The notes under the pieces: model-generated
What the model was told of the DNA's origin: nothing
The model's input: the letters and a program-made list of their open reading frames with translations, nothing else
The model's database searches: none
Part shown: positions 56,926-64,000 of the stretch, piece after piece
How the letters are laid out: each line of letters begins with the position of its first letter
Position numbering within the stretch: the stretch's first letter is position 1
Program-made: the position numbers and the translations under genes
Source: Sinotaia quadrata
Lineage: Eukaryota; Mollusca; Gastropoda; Architaenioglossa; Viviparidae
Direction of reading: 5' to 3'
DNA length: 64,000 bases
Assembly (NCBI GenBank): GCA_028829895.1
Contig: CM054179.1
Location: 113,837,721-113,901,720 of the forward strand

Positions 56926-59222
56926 TTGTAATTTAAAAGTTTAAAAGAATTTGCCTCTTATCTCTCCGATACAACTCACATAGTAAATAAGATTTAAACT
57001 ATAGCTAAGTATGACCCAATTCTACAAGTGTAATTCAAATGAACACCAAAGAACTACGCTAACATAATTTTGATTCAAAGGAAAGCAGGGCGCATTGTAT
57101 TGTGGTACTAGTTTAGTGAAAACACTATTCAGACAAAGCATCAATGGAATCACTTCGGTCAAATACAATAGCCGTAGCAGACCAGCAGTGTTGTATCCTT
57201 TCTATGTTTTTTTTTTTTTTTTTTTAGAAACTTCAGTCTGACGTGCATTGTTCCACAACTCTTTTCTACCTACAGCTGGTAACTGTAGAATAAAATGTTC
57301 TTTAAAAAATCACCTAACACACATTACCAGCAAATGTTTAGCATGATGGGACTGCTTGAAACGTGATTTAATTGATGACTTTTTATTTAGTTTAAATTTA
57401 TGTCAATACGCCAGTTTCTTTTCACTTCTGGAAATTATTTCCCGATCGAGATTAAAAAATTGAACTGTATTAGCTGTAATATTAATAGTGTTCTATTGTT
57501 CTTGTACTACTTGGCGATTATAAAGTTTAAATATGGTACTAATTAATCAAAACGGTCGGCATATCTTGAAGTTCTAATAAACTATAAATTTGAACGGTGG
57601 CATTGTTGTATGATGGGAAAATATTCCCACATATATATTTTATATAAATTTTCATTTGTGGAATGAGTGCGTATTGCGTCCTGTTTATAGAGAAGGGAAG
57701 CCTTGAAATGAATGAGAGACATGTGTGGAAGATTTAGGGACTGGCGTTTGATGTCTGCGGTGTTTGAAGTCTGCGAGCGCGGCGGTCAGCATGTGGTCAG
57801 TGTGTACGCTTAGCGGGTGGTTAGAGTTGTTAGAGGGACATAATCATCTTAGAGCTAATGAATTGAACAGGTCAGAAGCTGGTCTAAGCAGGGTAATAAA
57901 AACCACAGTGAAAATGTTATCTTCACTACTTCCTGAAAAATCATCTGAGGGTGACGACTGAAAGGGTAGTCCGCCCAAAACAACACTGGGTCGTATATGA
58001 GAGAAGAAAACCCTGGCTATATAGGTAAAAGCGTCTTTGTATTTGTGTGAATGGTTAAGTTTTATTAGGATGTTATATACTATGTTTTATTTATGAATAT
58101 ATTAATATTCTTCCTTTCAGAGGCCTATGCCAAACTTAGTAATTATTAATCGAGCACTGGACTGGACACTTAGGCGTTGCAATTGTTTGTGTTGCAGGGT
58201 TTTTTCTTGTTATTGTGTATTCTCGGCTGCTCGTTTATAGCTGCCTGTTGTTTGCCTGTGTGGCTGTGCCTGTGTGGCCGTTCTACTTGTCCCGGCTGAA
58301 TTGGGACGTGCCGATCTATTGGCTGGCAAAATTCAAGTCTACCAGACTGACGTCATTTCAATACATAAGCTAAGTTCCCATCCGGAACGTGACTTCAGTA
58401 CAAATGAACTGGCTTAGGATGAACTGAATTTTCTAAATCTTGTTAACTTTTTCTTTTATTAAATTTCTTGTTATTATTTTAAAACGCGTGTTTGTTAGTT
58501 CTATCGTTATTTTCGTAGTTCAAATGATAATGTAATGATTACGTCTTGTCCTCTGTTCGTTTAATTATAATCGTTTCTATATATATATAATTATTCATAA
58601 ACATTAAATCTCAGCTGATTCTGAGTTGGGGGCGGAGCCAAATTGGCGACGTACCAGTATATCAGCGTAACAGTTGCAGATATACATAATTAACCAGTGA
58701 CCCATGCTCTGCACCGGCACTTGTAGATGTCTTGTATCATAGCAAATTATACATAGTTGATATAAGTCATTATTACAAAGTCACCCCAGAGTATAGCGGC
58801 GACAGGCATGCAATATTAATAAAACTCACCTACCATACAACTATCTAAACATGTTTATATTGCATTCAATGCTATAATCATTTGATTGCAATGGTCTTAT
58901 TTTATGTTTAGTTTAGTTCCCAAAATTATTGGATGTAGTAAACATTTAAACTAATTTTAGTTTATTTTGTGATTTTTCTCGTGATATGAAAAGAACGCAA
59001 AATTATTTTTTAAATTTAATTTATTTATGTGATACTCATACTTGCTTAGATCACGTACTTGTTTAGTGATAACACGTCAGATTCATACACAATTTTCTGT
59101 GATTTATCTTCTGTGACATTTTTTCCTGTGACTTTTTTCCGTGACTTTTTTTCCTAGCAAAATTTGTGACTTTTTTCCGTGACTTTTTTCCGTGACTTTT
59201 TTTCCTGTGACTTTTTCCCCGC
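56761..59222. mobile_element. segment bounded by inverted arrays of a 14-bp motif (candidate DNA transposon)
   Basis: The left end (56761-56853) is gcgggaaaaaagtcacagg followed by about five more ggaaaaaagtcaca units. The right end (about 59098-59222) is an array of cctgtgacttttttcc/ccgtgacttttttcc units ending ctttttccccgc, the reverse complement of the left type. This gives long terminal inverted repeats made of repeated subunits, 2.46 kb apart. No transposase is recognisable inside; a 65-codon frame at 57764-57961 has no known motif. No clear target-site duplication (aagggtga against caatcgag). A (TG)n tract lies at about 56883-56925. Confidence 0.6.
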
Positions 59223-61220
59223 CAATCGAGTTCGAGTTGTCACTGTAAACAGGGGCCTATTTTATGCCAAGCCAATGTGAGAATGACTTACTCCTACCCT
59301 CGGATAAAAGGGGAGGGAATTGGGCGCTGCAGACATTAATTGCTGTGTGAGCTGAAGACGGACCCACAACTTGCACAGCGGTGTAGTGCAGCACTAAGCA
59401 CAATAATAATAAAGCCCACCAGGAAAGCTGCACGGACTGGCACCGAGATTAGTCATGCTCGTGTTTGGCGCGTTGCAGCGCCTATTCTTGTTTCACTGAA
59501 CAATTAACGGACTGTGCACGTGTACACACTGAATGAATTCTCGTTTCACTGAACAACTAACGGACTGTGCACGTGTACACACTGAATGAATTCTTGTTTC
59601 AGGCACAAGTAAGTTGAATTTTGTAAGATGAATTTTGTGCGTGCGTTTAAAAAACTCCTCACCTTGATCTCTTTTTATTTTTATACTGTTTTGCTGAGCG
59701 ATGTTTGTTTCTAAAGTTCCTTAGAAGAACTATATATGTAGTAATCAACTGTTGCCTGCAATTGTTTTCACTGAGCGGTGGGGTGGGGGGTATCCACGCA
59801 GAAGTACCTTGCACCAGCATCCCATAATGAAATACAACAATGAAATACCTGTATACGGATAACTGTAATATAGTGAAATATGTGTATACATATATAAGGC
59901 AACGTGGTGGCAATCGATGTAGTCAAATATGTTTTCTTTTTAATAAATAACCTTGTGCTTTAATATAATTAGGCCTGTTTATAAATCTGATAATTTGCAC
60001 TCAGTAAGAGCCAGCCAAGTCCACGACGTCTTCAGTTGCTAACGTCGCCATAGTTACCTGCGTGATAAATAATCGAATAATTATTTTGCTGAAGGAGTGG
60101 CTTTAATTTACCGTTAAAACTCGGGATCATTCTGCTGCTGTTTAATGGTGTTGTGTTTGGTTGGTGTGTGTGTGGACTTGTGTATGTGCTTAATGTGTGT
60201 GTATACTCCAAGCAGTATTTTTGCAACAATTACTGCTAAGAATTTGATGATAGCCTACTCATCAGTTCTATCGCTCTTCGATCAGCTCCCAAGGCACTTA
60301 GCGGAGGAAATTCCTTTTCTTTCCCTTTTTCAAAGGGATAACAGTTATTTGGTACTTCTACTGCCTGTGCTCCAAATTACTGCGCTGGTGTTTTGTATAA
60401 CTGTCTGTGTAGTTTTTGATTTTCGTTTCTTCGAACATATAGCAAATAGGTTGACAGACAGATGCTGTATGAGTGAGTGAATGCGTCTACTAGAGATGTT
60501 GGTATCGTGTGTCGCACACCCATTGCTTAGACATGAATACTGGTGCGATTTGGTTTGCACGAGACAAATCGACAGACAAATTTATGGCTTGCCCCCAATC
60601 ATACACATTTATATTCATGCTTAGACAAGTGTAGACATGATAGAATAAACAAAGAGACTGAATGAAATGGTAGCTTTCAATATGTAGTTAAAAGGTAGAC
60701 TAAGATCACTAACTTTAATAGAGATGTTAGAACAACAACAAATAAAACTCCATAGCAATGTCTACAGATGAAGCATCATAACTGCAATGTCTGGCTAAAT
60801 AATACTATAAGAAAAGCTATAGTCGCGGTTCTTACTTTGAAGTGAGAATAAGTTAATGAGTCAGTTTACAAAAGTCTGTGTACACACTTATTCAAGAAAT
60901 GTTCCAGATTCCAATATAAGAATTTCAACATAATTTATGTGTATACACTTATTTAGGATGTGTTCCAGACTTTCAGTATAAGAACTCCAGTCACAATACT
61001 TCTACGTAAGGAGTCCCACAGTAAAAGAAAAAAAGAGAAAACTAGTATGCTACTAATCAACACAAAAGAAATAAACAGTTGAATAAAACAACTCTAAATA
61101 GGAGACAAGCATAAATAATTGCCTATAGATGCTGCAAATATAGATAATAATAGAATCAGAAGTCCTAATGTATAAATATTAATACAAAATAAGTACTTTA
61201 AAATAATAAACTTTAAAATA
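59223..61220. other. non-coding stretch
   Basis: No gene that I can support. A 53-bp duplication (tttcactgaacaa(t/c)taacgg at 59491 and 59544) is present. A ggataaaagggg box near 59302 could be a promoter element, but nothing downstream confirms a transcript. The 111-codon frame at 60145-60480 lacks splice sites and motifs. Confidence 0.6.
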
Positions 61221-61224
61221 TAGT

Positions 61225-61718
61225 ATTTAAAGAACCTACAGTCTGTAAGAGAATACTATGTGATTTCTTTATCCACGACTGTCTAAGAATTTTGAGCTTT
61301 TGAGAAAACTAGTTGCTTTCTTTACCAATGTTTGTCTAAGAACCTACAGTTCGTAAGAGAATACCATGAAATTTATTCATCCTTGTTTGTCTCAAAATTT
61401 TCAGCTTATGAGAATGTGATTTCTTTATCCATGTTTGTCTAAGAATTTTGTGAATACCAGGAAATTTCTTTGTTTTCTAATAATTTTTTAGTTTATGAGA
61501 ATGTGATTTCTTTACTTCTGCTTGTCAAAGAATTTTGAGCTCATAAGAGAATACCATGCGATTTCTTTTTATCCATGTTAGTCTAAGAATTTTGAGCTTG
61601 AAAAAGAATACCTTGTGATTTCTTTATCTATATTTGTCTAAGAATTTTGAGCTTGAAAAAGAATACCTTGTGATTTCTTTATCTATGTTTGTCTAAGAAT
61701 TTTGAGCTTGAAAGAGAA
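61225..61718 (+). repeat. about 55-bp degenerate minisatellite, 8-9 copies
   Basis: Units with tttctttatccatgtttgtc, taagaattttgagctt and gagaatacc(t/a)tgtga recur every 50-60 bp. The last copies (61570-61715) are the most alike. The array stops exactly where the candidate LTR begins. Confidence 0.93.
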
Positions 61719-61720
61719 TA

Positions 61721-63734
61721 TGTTACGTTTTACTCCATGTCACGAGCCGAGTGTAGACCCTGCGAAATATTTCTCACTTGCAAAAGATTACTTTGTATGT
61801 TAAAACCCATCTCTAATGACACAACCTGACGTTGCTCACAATTCACTCTGTTAACCGTTGGAGAATTGAGAATCGCCCTGCATTTAATTACTTGTTTTGA
61901 CCTATCACCACGGAATGGGTAGCCGATGAAAGAATGCTAGTTTGGGTCACAGATGAAAAAATGCTAGTTTGGGCCACCGATGAAAGAATGCTAGTTTGGA
62001 CAGCCAATGAAAAAGTGCTAATTTGGGCTGCTCTCAACAGGTTAACTCCAAAAGCATTCAGATACTGCATACCCTTGCTAATTAGGGTGAGTAAGAATTG
62101 GTTTAATCATAAAAATTAAACTGTAACATCTCTGTTATATTCCTAAGTAGCGATTGTTTTAATATATAAACAGAAGTGCATCAATTCAGACTGTAATGTC
62201 TGTCACAAGTCTGATAAAAATGTCCGACCTGATGACCCACTTAGCCTTGTTTACTTCAAATTCGAATATTTGAAACCCTTGACTCCTTTGTTCAAAGCCT
62301 CCTTTTTCGAAGTGCTTCTAGAACAGGTCAAGATGTTATGTAACTTTAGGACCATTGTCCGGTTCTCGAACCAACCACATGCTTCGCGAAACAGTCACGT
62401 GATACGCAACATGCTCTTCTATATATGTACCTACACGCCTCCGCTCCGTCACTGGGAGAACACATTAGCTAGGTCCATTTCAGCTAACTCCGGTCACGAG
62501 GGGCAAGCCGACAAGCCGTTGAGAATCAAGACACCATTCGTCTTCTCATAAAGAGGTATCATTTTATTTAATAGTATTTTGCCTATGTTGTTTAAGTATG
62601 TATTTATGCTATGTATTATATTTCCATAACACTTGAGCATGGTCCAGAGAAATGGCTGAGAAAAACCTATAAGTTACGAAATATAAATTGATTGTAATTC
62701 CTTTTCCATTTTGTACTTTAATTTATATTGTTTTAATTCATTAAGAGTCAGAATGCCTGTACTCGATATGAATTCTTCATGTAATTCAATTATTGCGTGT
62801 AATTTTAATTGTAAATTGTGAAGCGCTTTGTTAGCTTGGATTACCCCTTTTGTATGAACATTAATTTAACGTTGTATCTATTTTATTGTTTCATACGTCG
62901 CGCTGTTAAATGAAAACATGCGTGAGACGATTACATTTTTCTAAATCTAATTGTAAAACGACACGAGGTCGAAACTCTTACTCAGTGCATTTTATCTGGG
63001 ACATGCTTTAGTAGGAAGTGTTCAATCGAAAGTATATTAGAGCCATTGTTCTCCAGATCGGTTCCTATTGTCCATGCCTTACCTCGCCTTGCTTTGGTTC
63101 TGCTGGTGAACTCTACATTGAGGGTCCATGTCGTTAAAGTTCAAGTTCCCTAGCTACATGAAAAAGGAGCGTCTTTCCTCAGGCACCACGTGCTTCGCTA
63201 GAGCGGGACTGTGAAATTAGACTGACTGACCTAATAAAGAGACCAGGCTGATACAAGCAATCCAGCTGAGTACAAGTTCAGTGTACAAATGTTAAATGAA
63301 CAATTGTTGGCAATTTTGTGACAAGAATCGAACACATGCGCGTAGAGATAGAGAAGTAGACTATTCGCGTCGTCTTTGATTATTGTTAATTTGTTAAACT
63401 TTATTAAATCTTATTTTTCTTGTTAATACCTCTTAGTAGTTAATTAATATGCATGATAGACCAATAGATTCTTAGATTTGAATGGGGGTGAATGAGCAGA
63501 AAGTTGACAACGAATGCGTATTAAATTAGAGGGATTTAACTGTTTCAAATCTAGCTAAAGGTTCGCAGTTTATTAGTTGTAAATTTGTCGTCTGAACTAC
63601 GAGACACACTTTTAATTAGTCAAATAATAAATTGAGCATCCAGTCTGCATAGAATATGAGAGAAAGAATTAATTATATTTAAAGTCTTTAATTATTCTAA
63701 GCAGGGTCTTTAAATAAATACTGGAAACGTAACA
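61721..63734 (+). mobile_element. candidate 5' LTR of an LTR retrotransposon
   Basis: Starts TGTTACG at 61721 and ends CGTAACA at 63734, perfect 7-bp inverted termini of the TG...CA type. The next bases, agtgggggaaatctcgtccg followed by tggat, resemble a primer-binding site related to the tRNA-Pro type (TGGGGG...CTCGTCCG) with an insertion. Inside are a TATA-like ctatatatg at about 62420 and an AATAAA at 63233, in promoter and polyadenylation order. A 2.0 kb LTR is long and no second LTR or gag is in view, because the internal region would lie beyond 64000. Confidence 0.4.
61925..62034 (+). repeat. 27-bp tandem repeat, 4 copies, open in frame
   Basis: gatgaaagaatgctagtttg and variants start at 61925, 61952, 61979 and 62006. 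In one frame each unit reads (D/N)E(R/K)(M/V)L(V/I)W plus two small residues, with no stop codon, and the frame runs on to 62119. It lies inside the candidate LTR. There is no upstream start or splice support, so coding is doubtful. Confidence 0.85.
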
Positions 63735-64000
63735 AGTGGGGGAAATCTCGTCCGTGGATTGATATGTATTAAATTGTAACATTTTTTATACATAGGGCGT
63801 ATCATAAACCTAGAAACGAACGAACGAACAAAGAATTGCCAATTGTTCTTTTGATTTTTGTATTACTGATTTTCTTTGCTTTTGTTGTGACATGTGCATG
63901 TATTCTTTTGCAGAGTAATGTACAATTTTTTAATTAGTGTAGTATGTTTAAGCGTAGTTAAACATTGCATTAATTAAGTTGAATGATTTATTTAGTATTG

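Noticed and set aside
62270..62551. 93-codon plus-strand frame
   Set aside because: Lies within the candidate LTR, overlaps its TATA-like box and shows no domain.

Overview
This is a eukaryotic nuclear window that is strongly AT-rich, intron-rich and repeat-rich. It carries one confidently recognisable protein-coding gene. That gene is a multi-exon glycoside hydrolase family 35 (GH35) beta-galactosidase-like gene, closest in layout to animal GLB1L2 ('beta-galactosidase-1-like protein 2'). Seventeen coding exons on the + strand (150-39279) join in frame through GT-AG introns into 553 residues plus a stop codon. The first roughly 80 residues, including the start codon and any signal peptide, should lie upstream of the window. 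The long introns, the many unrelated minisatellites, a tRNA-derived SINE and an LTR/LINE/DNA-transposon mixture suggest an invertebrate, and a mollusc is my best guess. That taxon is inference only.

Layout. 1-39279: the GLB1L2-like gene. Exons 1-12 occupy 150-21331. A 14.3 kb intron 12 (21332-35626) holds most of the accessory DNA of the gene: a ten-copy 47-bp minisatellite, a diverged tandem duplication of about 1.3 kb (27.55-30.18 kb), an LTR-like block (30.22-31.71 kb), a 55-codon ORF with a possible THAP-type start (32.84 kb) and a 39-bp minisatellite (34.7-35.2 kb). Exons 13-17 lie at 35627-39279. Both catalytic glutamates (acid/base in exon 4, nucleophile in exon 6) are present and no frame is broken, so the gene looks intact.

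39280-64000: no second cellular gene that I can support. It contains the probable 3' UTR or flank of the GH35 gene, a degenerate AT-rich periodic tract, a minus-strand tRNA-derived SINE (42.1-42.3 kb), a diverged inverted repeat (45.15-45.52 and 46.38-46.72 kb), a possible hAT-type terminus (49.44 kb), two abutting minisatellites (50.0-50.7 kb) and a third at 52.0 kb, a decayed non-LTR retrotransposon 3' end with a CCHC knuckle (53.14-53.8 kb), and a 2.46 kb segment bounded by inverted arrays of a roughly 14-bp motif (56761-59222). At the right edge is a candidate 2.0 kb LTR (61721-63734) whose internal region would run off the window.

I found no CRISPR array, operon, rRNA or intact tRNA gene. 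Most short open reading frames are by-products of tandem repeats whose unit length is a multiple of three, or of CT-rich tracts.
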